Shown: positions 1 through 7,735 of the stretch, piece after piece | Layout of the letters: every line of letters starts with the position of its first letter | Numbering within the stretch: the stretch's first letter is position 1 | NCBI GenBank assembly: GCA_900545035.1 | Contig: UQXM01000008.1 | Location: 1 to 26,880, forward strand | Length of the DNA: 26,880 nucleotides | Reading direction: 5' to 3' | From: an uncultured Fusobacterium sp. | Lineage (GTDB): Bacteria > Fusobacteriota > Fusobacteriia > Fusobacteriales > Fusobacteriaceae | Made by a program: the position numbers and the translations under genes | Notes under the pieces: model-generated | Told to the model about the DNA's origin: nothing | What the model saw: only the letters and a program-made list of their open reading frames with translations | Database searches by the model: none

Positions 1-43
1 TCTTCAAAAAGGGAAGTGTCAAAATCCTCATTAAGAGTTTTTT

Positions 44-712
44 CTAACTGTCCTCATATCCCTCTGCCAAAAGTTCTTTAAATGTGGAAGCCACCTTTCC
101 AACGCTTCCAACCATTCCGATATATTTTATATTTTTTCCGCTGTCCAGCACTGCTTTCAGACACTGCTTATCATTTTCATGTCCTCTTGTAACAATCACA
201 ACATAAGAATTTTCATCAAGAGAATAATTTTTCATATTTTCATACATATTTCCGCAGATAAGTTCATCTGCTTCAGGAAACCTCTCTTTCGAAACAAATT
301 CTGCTCTGTCGTCCATAATCACAACATATTTATTAAGAAATTTTCCCAATGCGTAAAGTTCTGCCCCCAGATGTCCCCCTCCGGCAATAATAAGTTTCTC
401 TCTCGGTACAAACACTTTTATATATGCTCTTACAAAACCTCCGCATTTCATATGAAGAGAACCGTTCTCTGTAAGCTCAAAACTTTTTTCACAGCTCTGT
501 CTGTTTTCTATCGCCTCAAGAGCGGATTGTATAAGTTCATATTCAAGATTTCCTCCCCCGACAGTTCCGATAATTTTCCCATCAGAGAACACTCCCATAA
601 TAGCCCCTTCTTTTCCGGGGCTTGAACCCTGTACCTCAAGAATAGTTACCACAGCAGCAGGAATCCCTCTGTCCACTGCCTCACTTACAGCTTTTAAAAT
701 TTTTCCCTCCAC
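44..712 (-). CDS. xdhC: XdhC/CoxI-family molybdenum hydroxylase maturation protein, C-terminus apparently missing
   Basis: XdhC-family proteins bind molybdenum cofactor and help load it, in sulfurated form, into xanthine-dehydrogenase-type enzymes. The N-terminal XdhC/CoxI domain is clear: EGSSPGKEGAIMGV at about residues 28-41, then GTVGGGNLE. A Rossmann-like domain follows, with IIAGGGHLG near residue 108 and VTRGHENDKQ near residue 174. The start is GTG at 712, with Shine-Dalgarno AGGAGG inside the last codons of moaA, 4 bases upstream of this gene. The protein has 222 residues and stops soon after the GMVGS motif; relatives continue for roughly 35-40 residues, including a conserved PIGLDIG-like segment. 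Another frame stays open from base 53 to the window edge, so a frameshift is possible. Fourth gene of the cofactor operon. Family assignment is secure; integrity is doubtful. Confidence 0.85.
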   Translation of the reverse strand: MEGKILKAVSEAVDRGIPAAVVTILEVQGSSPGKEGAIMGVFSDGKIIGTVGGGNLEYELIQSALEAIENRQSCEKSFELTENGSLHMKCGGFVRAYIKVFVPREKLIIAGGGHLGAELYALGKFLNKYVVIMDDRAEFVSKERFPEADELICGNMYENMKNYSLDENSYVVIVTRGHENDKQCLKAVLDSGKNIKYIGMVGSVGKVASTFKELLAEGYEDS

Positions 713-716
713 AGCA

Positions 717-1673
717 CTATCCTCCTATCTCATTCATATTTTTTAATTCTTCATCATCGTTTTCTTTATTGAAAAGATGTTTTTCAGGTTTTCCTATTAT
801 TTCTTTTTTCAGGATATTTTTTAAAACCTCTTTGTCAGCTCCTCTGTCCAGATATTTTTTTATATTTTCGTGGCTGTTTATATTCAAGCATCTTTTTATA
901 CTTCCGTCTGACATCACTCTTATTTTATTACAGGTATCACAGAAACAGCTGTTTATGGGACTGATAAATCCTATTCTTCCTTTGCTGTTTTTTAATTTAT
1001 AATATTTAGAAACTCCTTTTATTTCAAAATTTTTTTCATCGAATTGAAATAAATTTTGCAATAAATTATATATTTCTTCATTGCTCACACCTGTAAAATT
1101 TTTTCCCTGTCCCACAGGCATAAGCTCAATAAATCTTACATCAATATTATTTTTCTTTGTAAATTCTCCCAGAGAATATATACTGTTTTCATTTATTCCT
1201 TTTATTATCACACTGTTTATTTTTACTTCCAATCCCTGTTTTTGAGCTTCCTCTATTCCCTCAAGAACTTTTGAAAGCTGTCCCCCTCTTGTCAGCTGAA
1301 AAAATATTTTTTCATCAAGTGTGTCAAGGCTCACATTCACTCCTGAAAGTCCTGCTTTTTTCAGCTCCTCTGCTTTATTTTTCAAAAGAATTCCATTTGT
1401 TGTAAGATATATTTTTTTTATTCCCAACTTGGAAATTCCTTTTACAATATTTGTAATATCATTTCTCAGCAGAGGTTCTCCTCCTGTAAGCCGTATTTTT
1501 TTTATTCCCAACTCTTTTCCTGCTTCTGCTGTTTTTATAACATCCTCTGCTGACAATATTTCTTTTTTCTTATACGAAAAATTTTCAGGAAGACAGTATA
1601 TACATCTCAAATTGCAGTTTTCCGTAAGAGATATTCTCATATAATCTATCTCTCTGCCAAAATTATCTTTCAT
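717..1673 (-). CDS. moaA: GTP 3',8-cyclase MoaA (molybdenum cofactor biosynthesis)
   Basis: This radical-SAM enzyme carries out the first step of molybdopterin synthesis, converting GTP to 3',8-cyclo-7,8-dihydro-GTP in the cytoplasm. The N-terminal cluster motif C20-x3-C24-x2-C27 (ENCNLRCIYC) binds the SAM-cleaving 4Fe-4S cluster. LTGGEPLLR at about 62-70 is the SAM-binding GGE motif. The second cluster ligands are C245-x2-C248 and C262 in the C-terminal domain. The protein ends in Gly-Gly, the conserved MoaA tail needed for catalysis. Its 318 residues match the family size. The start is ATG with an AGGGGG Shine-Dalgarno. It lies between yqeB and xdhC, and its Gly-Gly codons also form the ribosome-binding site of xdhC. 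moaC, moaB, moaD, moaE and mogA are not in the window. Confidence 0.95.
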   Translation of the reverse strand: MKDNFGREIDYMRISLTENCNLRCIYCLPENFSYKKKEILSAEDVIKTAEAGKELGIKKIRLTGGEPLLRNDITNIVKGISKLGIKKIYLTTNGILLKNKAEELKKAGLSGVNVSLDTLDEKIFFQLTRGGQLSKVLEGIEEAQKQGLEVKINSVIIKGINENSIYSLGEFTKKNNIDVRFIELMPVGQGKNFTGVSNEEIYNLLQNLFQFDEKNFEIKGVSKYYKLKNSKGRIGFISPINSCFCDTCNKIRVMSDGSIKRCLNINSHENIKKYLDRGADKEVLKNILKKEIIGKPEKHLFNKENDDEELKNMNEIGG

Positions 1674-1713
1674 TAAATACTTTCCCCCTTAGTTTTCTTC
1701 TGTTAATCATTTC

Positions 1714-2544
1714 TTAGTTTATTTCATTTTTTGATTTATTATTTTTATTTAAAAGAAAAAATACAGCTTCCGCTGCTCCTCCCGAAACCGTTCTGGCTTT
1801 GTCTGATATAGTATAACAATTTTCCAACTGGTCTTCTCTTGGATCAATATCGCTGATTTTTAATCCTTTTTTTACAAAACTTCCTCCTCTTATCATTCCT
1901 CTTATAAGTCCTGTAAGAGAAGCTTTTACAGGCTCGGTTCCTATATATGCAATTATTTCATCTTTCTGTACCACATCTCCTATATCGTGAACTGTTTTTA
2001 AAATTCCTTCGGCAGAAGCATAAATTACTCTTTCTTTCCCATAACCCTGTATTATCCCAGGAATACCTGTATTTTCAGCAGCTTTTCCCTCATAAATAAT
2101 TCTTCCAAGATTATGTCCTCTGTTTGTTTCAATAACAGCATGAACATTTTTTCCTGCTTCAAATCCGGGTCCAAGTCCTATTGTTACAGGTGCAAGTTCT
2201 TTTGACATTCCCAAATTTTTCTTAGCAAGTATTCCGTCAATAATTACATCAGGAGAAAGTTTTTCTAAAATTTTCATTTCAGGATCAATATATACAGGAA
2301 TTTTTTTCTCTTCCCAGATTGAGTATATTTCCTCCAAGCTGCAAGCAAGTTTTGAAATAGTTCCTTCAAGTGAAAACTCTCCTTCATACACAGCTTCCCC
2401 ATAACAAACTTTTCTTCTTATAAAATTAGGCTTAGATATTTCAAGAACAAGAACTCTGAATCCCATATTATGAAGCCTGTTTATTGTTCCGGAAGCAATA
2501 TCTCCTCCTCCTCTCACAATAATTATTTTATCCTGATTATACAT
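1714..2544 (-). CDS. yqeB: YqeB-family (EF2563) selenium-dependent molybdenum hydroxylase maturation protein
   Basis: YqeB/EF2563-family proteins occur with selenium-dependent molybdenum hydroxylases and YqeC; their exact biochemical role is not established. A nucleotide-binding Rossmann start, IIVRGGGDIASGT, lies near the N-terminus. The middle holds PVTIGLGPGFEAG and ETNRGHNLGR, both typical of the family, and SGGAAEAV lies near the C-terminus. I place the start at ATG 2544 (276 residues), preceded by AAGGTGA. A GTG nine bases upstream has weaker ribosome-binding support. The start overlaps the end of yqeC-mocA by 8 bases (ATGTATAA), which implies translational coupling. Presence of the YqeB/YqeC pair predicts a selenium-containing molybdenum hydroxylase elsewhere in the genome; no such enzyme and no selD is visible here. 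Confidence 0.88.
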   Translation of the reverse strand: MYNQDKIIIVRGGGDIASGTINRLHNMGFRVLVLEISKPNFIRRKVCYGEAVYEGEFSLEGTISKLACSLEEIYSIWEEKKIPVYIDPEMKILEKLSPDVIIDGILAKKNLGMSKELAPVTIGLGPGFEAGKNVHAVIETNRGHNLGRIIYEGKAAENTGIPGIIQGYGKERVIYASAEGILKTVHDIGDVVQKDEIIAYIGTEPVKASLTGLIRGMIRGGSFVKKGLKISDIDPREDQLENCYTISDKARTVSGGAAEAVFFLLNKNNKSKNEIN

Positions 2545-3820
2545 TTTTATCACCTTTTTCTTTGATTACTGCCTTATCAAACTCCTCTTTTGTATCTATA
2601 TCCAGAAATTCTGCCTGATTTTTAAATTCTGCAAAATTTAAATCTGTTTCATATTTGATTATCTCTCTGCCTCCTGTGTCCCCTGAAAGCTCAAGAAGTT
2701 TTTCTCTGTATCTGCTTGGAAAAATCACAGGAGAAAATCTTTTTCCGACTGCACAAGGTATTGTAATTAAATTCTTTTCCCATGAAATTGAAATAATTTT
2801 TTTAATTGTTTCCACAGTGATAAAAGGCATATCCCCTGTGAAAAACATTATGTCTTCATCTTTCGTACAAGATACTCCAAGCTTTATGCTTTCACTCTGT
2901 CCCATAAAATATTTTTCGTTTTTTAAAGGTACAACAGAATATTTTCTGCATATTTTTAAAATTTCCTCATCTTTATAGGTTACAAAAATATTTTTAAAAG
3001 GTATCTGCACTAATTTTTGCAGAAGAATTTCTATCATGGGAACACCATTTATTTTTTCCAAAAGTTTGTTGCTTCCAAATCTTTTGGCTTCCCCGCTCCC
3101 CATAACCACTGCTGAAATTTTTCTGGGTGAATATATTTTTTTCTCTTTCACAGAGCCAAAAATAAAGTTTTCTCTTTCAATAGCAAAATCAAAAGCTGAA
3201 ATTATTTCATTTTCTTTTTCAACTCCGTTTAAAAACAATATTTTCCTCATTTTTTCAGAACTGTTCTGAAAAAATTTTCCATTAATTAAATAATCTTTAA
3301 AAATTTCTTTGCTGATAATTTTTTCAGAAATAAATTTATTACTGTTCGTATACATATTAAATCTGTGAATATTTTCTTCACTGAAACTCTGCCCCAGTAC
3401 TTTTATATTTGCAACACCGATAATTTTATCTGTACAAGAAAGAATACAAGGCTCATCATCTCTCCAAAATTTCATCATTTTTTGTTTTGAGCCGTCAGCC
3501 TCATAAATTATATAATCATAGTTTTGTTTTAAAAATAATATATTTTTCTCTGACGGAGATATAATTTTTCCATTTTCTATTTTTTCCCCTAAAATATCAA
3601 TATTTTTTCCTGTCCCTTTCGTTTTTTTATTTTCATTAATTAAAAACAGATTTTCATATTGATTTTTATCAGGCACAAAAATTTTTGTCGTAGTTGTAAT
3701 AAGAACTTTTCCAATCTTTGATAACTCCTCTGCAAGATAAAACATCAGAGAAGTTTTTCCTCCGCTCCCTGTAATTGCCGTTACACTATTTTTTTTTATC
3801 CCGAAGTTTTTATAAAACAA
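2537..3820 (-). CDS. YqeC-MocA fusion: hydroxylase accessory protein plus molybdenum cofactor nucleotidyltransferase
   Basis: This 427-residue protein joins two activities usually encoded separately. Residues about 1-225 are YqeC-like, with a P-loop-like ITGSGGKTS at 16-24 and the family motif YEADGSKQK at 106-114. Residues about 234-427 are a MobA/MocA-type nucleotidyltransferase: AVVMGSGEAKRFGSNKLL at 237-254 corresponds to the usual AAGxSxRxGxNKLL signature, and TGDMPFI at 328-334 is the metal-binding motif. MocA-type enzymes attach CMP to molybdopterin to form the dinucleotide cofactor of xanthine-dehydrogenase-like enzymes; CTP specificity is inferred from context. The start appears to be TTG at 3820 with AGGAG five bases upstream. 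It is first gene of the operon, about 50 bases from its promoter, and is coupled to yqeB by overlap. Confidence 0.88.
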   Translation of the reverse strand: MFYKNFGIKKNSVTAITGSGGKTSLMFYLAEELSKIGKVLITTTTKIFVPDKNQYENLFLINENKKTKGTGKNIDILGEKIENGKIISPSEKNILFLKQNYDYIIYEADGSKQKMMKFWRDDEPCILSCTDKIIGVANIKVLGQSFSEENIHRFNMYTNSNKFISEKIISKEIFKDYLINGKFFQNSSEKMRKILFLNGVEKENEIISAFDFAIERENFIFGSVKEKKIYSPRKISAVVMGSGEAKRFGSNKLLEKINGVPMIEILLQKLVQIPFKNIFVTYKDEEILKICRKYSVVPLKNEKYFMGQSESIKLGVSCTKDEDIMFFTGDMPFITVETIKKIISISWEKNLITIPCAVGKRFSPVIFPSRYREKLLELSGDTGGREIIKYETDLNFAEFKNQAEFLDIDTKEEFDKAVIKEKGDKNV

Positions 3821-3878
3821 AGTTACTCCTTTATATTTTATCTAAAATCAATCATTTTCATGTATACCCTTACATTTT

Positions 3879-3907
3879 ATTATACAATCTATCCTATGAG
3901 ATTGCAA
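3879..3907 (-). promoter_or_regulatory. Sigma-70 promoter of the molybdenum cofactor operon
   Basis: Read on the minus strand, TTGCAA (3907-3902) and a perfect TATAAT (3884-3879) are separated by exactly 17 bases. Transcription would start near 3872 and run into the yqeC-mocA Shine-Dalgarno at 3830-3826, giving a leader of about 50 bases. The leader is too short for a molybdenum-cofactor riboswitch. The promoter lies downstream of the terminator of the neighbouring catabolic operon, so the two minus-strand operons should be independent units. Confidence 0.75.
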
Positions 3908-3925
3908 GACTGATTGACGCCAAAG

Positions 3926-3955
3926 AAAAAACGGCTCTGTTAAGAACCGTTTTTT
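3926..3955 (-). terminator. Bidirectional-looking rho-independent terminator ending the catabolic operon
   Basis: Arms AAAAAACGG (3926-3934) and CCGTTTTTT (3947-3955) pair, and the stem continues inward with one mismatch (CTCT against AGAA) to a GTTA loop. On the minus strand the hairpin is followed by a U-run, about 50 bases after the stop codon of the D-aminoacylase-family gene. It is nearly symmetrical, so it could also stop plus-strand transcripts. It separates the long ygeX-led operon from the cofactor operon. Confidence 0.85.
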
Positions 3956-4006
3956 CTCTTGGTTTACACATCTAATAGTTTTTTTAATAGTTTAGAACTC
4001 ATTTAA

Positions 4007-5602
4007 TTATTTGTTTATTCTTATTACTTTTCCAGCAAATTTTTCATTTTTAACGAAATTATCAATAACAACTTCTCCATTTACAATAACATGACTTATT
4101 CCTTCTGGGAATTGAATTGGGTCTGTGAAAGTTCCCTTATCAATGGTAGTATTTTCATCAAATATTACGATATCTGCAAAATATCCCTCTTTTAAAAGTC
4201 CTCTGTTATCAATTTTAAAAGTTTTTGCAGGTTTATTTGTCATTTTGTAAATTGCTTCTTCAAGAGTCATTGCTTTCATTTCTCTTACAAATTTTCCAAT
4301 TACTCTTGGGAACGCTCCATATACTCTTGGGTGAGGTTTTCCTCCAAGAAGTCCGTCAGTACAGATGTTGCTTTCTTCTCTTGTCATAAATGTTACAACA
4401 TGCTCGTCTTTTCCGTAATAGTCATACATTCCGACTGCGTTTTCTTCTTCTTTTAACAGATCGAATACAGCATCAAATTTATCTTTTCCTCTCATTTCAG
4501 CTATTTCAAGAAGATTTTTACCTATGCAGTCTTCGTTTGCTTTAGTTTTTACAGAAGTAACATATATTCCGTCAAATCCTGCAAAGTCTATGAAGTTGTC
4601 CCAACCTTTAATTCCGTTTATAATATCATACTTCATTCTTTCTCTGTCAGCAGGGTTTCCAAGTCTTTCAACAAGTTTGTCTGTTCCACCTGCATGAGCC
4701 CAAGGCGGAATAATTACACCAAGCATTGTACTTCCCGCAACATATGGATATTGGTCGTAAGAAATTTCAATTCCTTCTTCTTTGCATTTATCAAGAAGTG
4801 CCAATATATCTTTTATTAAATGCCAGTTATTTTTTCCACAGATTTTAAAGTGAGAAAAATGAATTTTAACTCCGCTTTCTCTTGCTATGCTGATTACTTC
4901 ATTCATTGATTCAATCATTGTGTCTGCTTCACTTCTTTGGTGAATTACAAGAGGTCTGTCAAATTCTGCTGCAACTTTACAGATTTCTACAAGTTCTTTT
5001 GTTTCTGAATAAGCACAAGGGATGTAGATAAGTCCTGTAGAAATTCCTGCTGCTCCTGCTTCAAGTTCTCTTCTTGTAATATCTCTCATTTTAGCAAGTT
5101 CTTCATCAGTAGCTGGTCTTGCTTCAAGTCCCATAGCTTCCATTCTGATGTTTCCATGTGGAACAAGGTATAATTCGTTAGGTCCAGTTCCATTTTCTGC
5201 TATCATATCAAGGTATTTATCTGTTGTTTCCCAGCCCCAAGCAAGTTCATCGCTGTCCCCGTCAAGTCCTGCAAGATTTTTTCTCCAAGAACTTACAAAT
5301 TCTTTTGGAAGCGGAGCCATTGAAATTCCGTCCTGTCCAAGAATTTCTGTTGTAATTCCCTGACGAACTTTCGGCTCGATAAATGCTTCTGATTTTAATA
5401 ATACATTAAGATCTGAGTGGCTGTGTGTATCAATAAATCCCGGTGCTACTATTTTTCCGGCAGCATCTATCACTACATCTGCTTCGCTCTCATTGATTGT
5501 TCCTATTTTAGCAATTTTATCTCCGTCTATAAGAACATCTCCGGCAAATCTTGCATTTCTGCTTCCGTCTATTATCATTCCGTTTTTAATTAATTTTTTC
5601 AT
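4007..5602 (-). CDS. N-acyl-D-amino-acid deacylase (D-aminoacylase) family amidohydrolase
   Basis: This cytoplasmic metal-dependent amidohydrolase of 531 residues has the size and layout of D-aminoacylases, which release free D-amino acids from N-acyl derivatives. The metal-binding HSHSD lies at residues 60-64, STGLIYIPCAYSE at about 188-200, His at 221 (VIHQRSE) and 251 (HFSHFK), and a TDG...HPRVYGAFPR block near 415-435. Bridging Cys is missing: the usual GNCGxS reads GQDGIS at 89-94, so Asp91 replaces it. It is the last gene of the operon, 13 bases after hydantoinase 1, whose stop codon overlaps its AGGAGGAG ribosome-binding site. Next to a hydantoinase and racemase, an N-carbamoyl- or N-acyl-D-amino acid substrate is plausible, but this is inference. 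Confidence 0.87.
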   Translation of the reverse strand: MKKLIKNGMIIDGSRNARFAGDVLIDGDKIAKIGTINESEADVVIDAAGKIVAPGFIDTHSHSDLNVLLKSEAFIEPKVRQGITTEILGQDGISMAPLPKEFVSSWRKNLAGLDGDSDELAWGWETTDKYLDMIAENGTGPNELYLVPHGNIRMEAMGLEARPATDEELAKMRDITRRELEAGAAGISTGLIYIPCAYSETKELVEICKVAAEFDRPLVIHQRSEADTMIESMNEVISIARESGVKIHFSHFKICGKNNWHLIKDILALLDKCKEEGIEISYDQYPYVAGSTMLGVIIPPWAHAGGTDKLVERLGNPADRERMKYDIINGIKGWDNFIDFAGFDGIYVTSVKTKANEDCIGKNLLEIAEMRGKDKFDAVFDLLKEEENAVGMYDYYGKDEHVVTFMTREESNICTDGLLGGKPHPRVYGAFPRVIGKFVREMKAMTLEEAIYKMTNKPAKTFKIDNRGLLKEGYFADIVIFDENTTIDKGTFTDPIQFPEGISHVIVNGEVVIDNFVKNEKFAGKVIRINK

Positions 5603-5615
5603 AAAGTTACTCCTC

Positions 5616-6983
5616 CTATATTTTTCTCTTTATAAATCTTCCATTTCCTTTTTTGCCAATAAATTTATTATTTTCTACTATAATTTCTCCTCTTTGAATT
5701 ACACATTCTATATTTCCAGTTACTTTTTTTCCTTCATATAGAGTGTAATCAACAGCAGTATGAAGTTCACTGTGAATAATTACATTTTCCTTATTTGCAT
5801 CTATTATCACTATATCTGCATCTGAACCTGGAAGTAAAACTCCTTTTTGTGGATAGCATCCATAAATTTTTGCAGGATTAGTACACATAACCTCAACAAA
5901 TTTATTTATAGATATTTTTCCTTTTTTAACTCCCTCAGAAAAAATAACTTTTACTCTTTCTTCTACACCTGGAGCCCCATTTGGACATTTTGTAAAATCA
6001 TCTTTTCCAAGTTGTTTTTCTTTATTAAAATTAAAAGGACAATGGTCTGTAGCTATTACTTGAATATCTCCATTGTTAATTCCATCCCATAAAGCTTCTA
6101 TATCTGCTTCTTTTCTTAACGGAGGAGACATTATATATTTTAATCCCTCATTATTTTCTTTTAAATATTCTTTTTCTGTCAGAGTAAGATATTGAGGACA
6201 AGTTTCTGCATAAATATTTTTCATTCCTCTTGCTCTGGCAGCTTTTATCTCTGCTAATCCTTCTTTTGTTGACAGATGAACTATATATAAAGGAGCATCT
6301 CCTGCCAACTCAGAAAGATAAATCATTCTGTTGACTGCTTCTGCTTCAGTTTCGTTTGGACGACTGTAAGCATGATAAATAGGTGTTGTTTTTCCTTCTG
6401 ATGGGAATTTTCCTCTGAAATAATTTATAGTATCGTGATTTTCAGCATGAACAGCTATTATTCCATTGCACTCTTTTGCCTTTTTTAAAGCTTGAAGTAT
6501 TTCCGCATCGTTAAGTTTAAAATCATAAGTCATATATACTTTTAAACTTGGAATTCCCTCTTCTATTACCTTTTCCATCTCTTTTATAATTTCATCATTT
6601 ACATGCTGCATAACTCCGTGGAATGAATAATCTATAACAGCTTTCCCATCAGCCAGTTTGTGATATTCGTCTATCTGATGCTGTAAACTGCATCCCTTAG
6701 GTCCAAAAGCCATATGATCTATGATTGTTGTAGTTCCTCCACAAACTGCTGCCACTGATCCTGTATAGAAATCGTCTACTGCTCTGCAAGCTCCCGCTTG
6801 TAAATCAAAGTGTGTATGTGCATCTATTGCCCCAGGAATTATATATTTTCCCTCAGCATCTATTGTTTTACAGTCTGCACTCAGATGAGTTCCTATCTCT
6901 TTTATTTTTTCATTTTCAATAAGTATATCTGCTTTACAAGTATCTTTCTCTGTTACTATCGTTCCATTTTTTATTAACAGCAT
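5616..6983 (-). CDS. Dihydropyrimidinase/D-hydantoinase-family cyclic amidohydrolase (hydantoinase 1)
   Basis: This enzyme hydrolyses a cyclic amide bond in dihydropyrimidines, hydantoins or related ureides, giving N-carbamoyl products. All dinuclear-site ligands are visible: H56 and H58 (DAHTHFD), the lysine normally carboxylated at K148 (SLKVYMTYD), H179 (AVHAEN), H236 (IVHLS) and D313 (ATDHCP). Its 455 residues suit the family. The start is ATG with GGGAGG, 11 bases after the racemase gene. It is only moderately similar to the second hydantoinase at 10725-12149, and the HTHFD context differs, so the two probably act on different rings. Substrate cannot be read from sequence; allantoinase is a less likely alternative. 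Confidence 0.9.
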   Translation of the reverse strand: MLLIKNGTIVTEKDTCKADILIENEKIKEIGTHLSADCKTIDAEGKYIIPGAIDAHTHFDLQAGACRAVDDFYTGSVAAVCGGTTTIIDHMAFGPKGCSLQHQIDEYHKLADGKAVIDYSFHGVMQHVNDEIIKEMEKVIEEGIPSLKVYMTYDFKLNDAEILQALKKAKECNGIIAVHAENHDTINYFRGKFPSEGKTTPIYHAYSRPNETEAEAVNRMIYLSELAGDAPLYIVHLSTKEGLAEIKAARARGMKNIYAETCPQYLTLTEKEYLKENNEGLKYIMSPPLRKEADIEALWDGINNGDIQVIATDHCPFNFNKEKQLGKDDFTKCPNGAPGVEERVKVIFSEGVKKGKISINKFVEVMCTNPAKIYGCYPQKGVLLPGSDADIVIIDANKENVIIHSELHTAVDYTLYEGKKVTGNIECVIQRGEIIVENNKFIGKKGNGRFIKRKI

Positions 6984-6994
6984 AGTTTCCTCCC

Positions 6995-7735
6995 TTACAT
7001 CAGTATATCATCAAACAATAATTCTGATTTTTCTATTTTCTTTTCAGGCGGAGCCATATATAAACCTTTCTTAGAAATTTTAAAATTACCTTTTACCATC
7101 ATTTCAAGAACTTTATAACCACATTCAACAGGGTCTATTACTGGAACTCCAAGTTCTTTCTCTACTCCTTCTTTCATTCCTGTCATTCCGGCACAGCCTA
7201 AGATTAGAACTTCCGCCCCTTTGCTGACAGCTTTTCTTCCTACTTCTATCAGTTTCTTGATACTTTCTTCCTTATTCTTTTCTACATCTAAAACACTTAT
7301 ATTTAAAGGTTCAATAGCTGCACATCTATCTCTCATCCCATATTGTCCTACCATATCTGTCATAAGAGCTACTGCTTTATCAAGTGCAACAAGAAGTCCA
7401 AATTTTTGCCCCATTAGATTAGCCATCATTATAGATGACTCTGCTATTCCTATTACAGGATAATCTACCATCTCTTTAATAGAGTACAGTCCTGGATCTC
7501 CAAAACAAGCTATCAGTACTCCATTATAATTATTTTTTTCTTTTTCAAGCAGCCTTATACATCCAAAAGCTGCAAGTGTATAATCATAGAAGGATTCTAA
7601 AGACTGTGCTCCAAAATCTGGTTTCTTTACTACAGCTTCAACATCTGAACTTTTATATTTTTCAACCGTTATTTCTATATCTCTTGTCATTTCCACAGAA
7701 GTATTAGGATTAAGTATCAATAGTTTTTTACTCAT
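6995..7735 (-). CDS. Asp/Glu/hydantoin racemase-family protein
   Basis: Members of this cofactor-independent family racemise hydantoins, aspartate, glutamate or related compounds using two catalytic cysteines. Both are visible: C77 in LIACFGDPGL and C181 in ILGCAGMTG. The N-terminal NPNTS motif at residues 9-13 is typical of hydantoin racemases, and 246 residues is the usual size. The gene overlaps the preceding NCS1 transporter by one base (TAATG), with its AGGAGGAG ribosome-binding site inside the transporter's last codons. Hydantoinase 1 follows after 11 bases. The transporter-racemase-hydantoinase order is the arrangement of hydantoin utilisation (hyu) loci, so hydantoin racemase is the most likely role; allantoin racemase is an alternative. 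Confidence 0.87.
   Translation of the reverse strand: MSKKLLILNPNTSVEMTRDIEITVEKYKSSDVEAVVKKPDFGAQSLESFYDYTLAAFGCIRLLEKEKNNYNGVLIACFGDPGLYSIKEMVDYPVIGIAESSIMMANLMGQKFGLLVALDKAVALMTDMVGQYGMRDRCAAIEPLNISVLDVEKNKEESIKKLIEVGRKAVSKGAEVLILGCAGMTGMKEGVEKELGVPVIDPVECGYKVLEMMVKGNFKISKKGLYMAPPEKKIEKSELLFDDILM

Noticed and set aside
44..46. Recoded stop (selenocysteine) in the XdhC gene
   Set aside because: The stop is TAG, not TGA, and no SECIS-like hairpin is apparent just after it.
179..625. 148-codon plus-strand open frame opposite xdhC
   Set aside because: Low-complexity, His/Phe/Lys-rich shadow of a recognised gene with no start signals.
3821..3872. Molybdenum-cofactor riboswitch upstream of the cofactor operon
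   Set aside because: The leader is only about 50 bases with no extended pairing, too short for that riboswitch.
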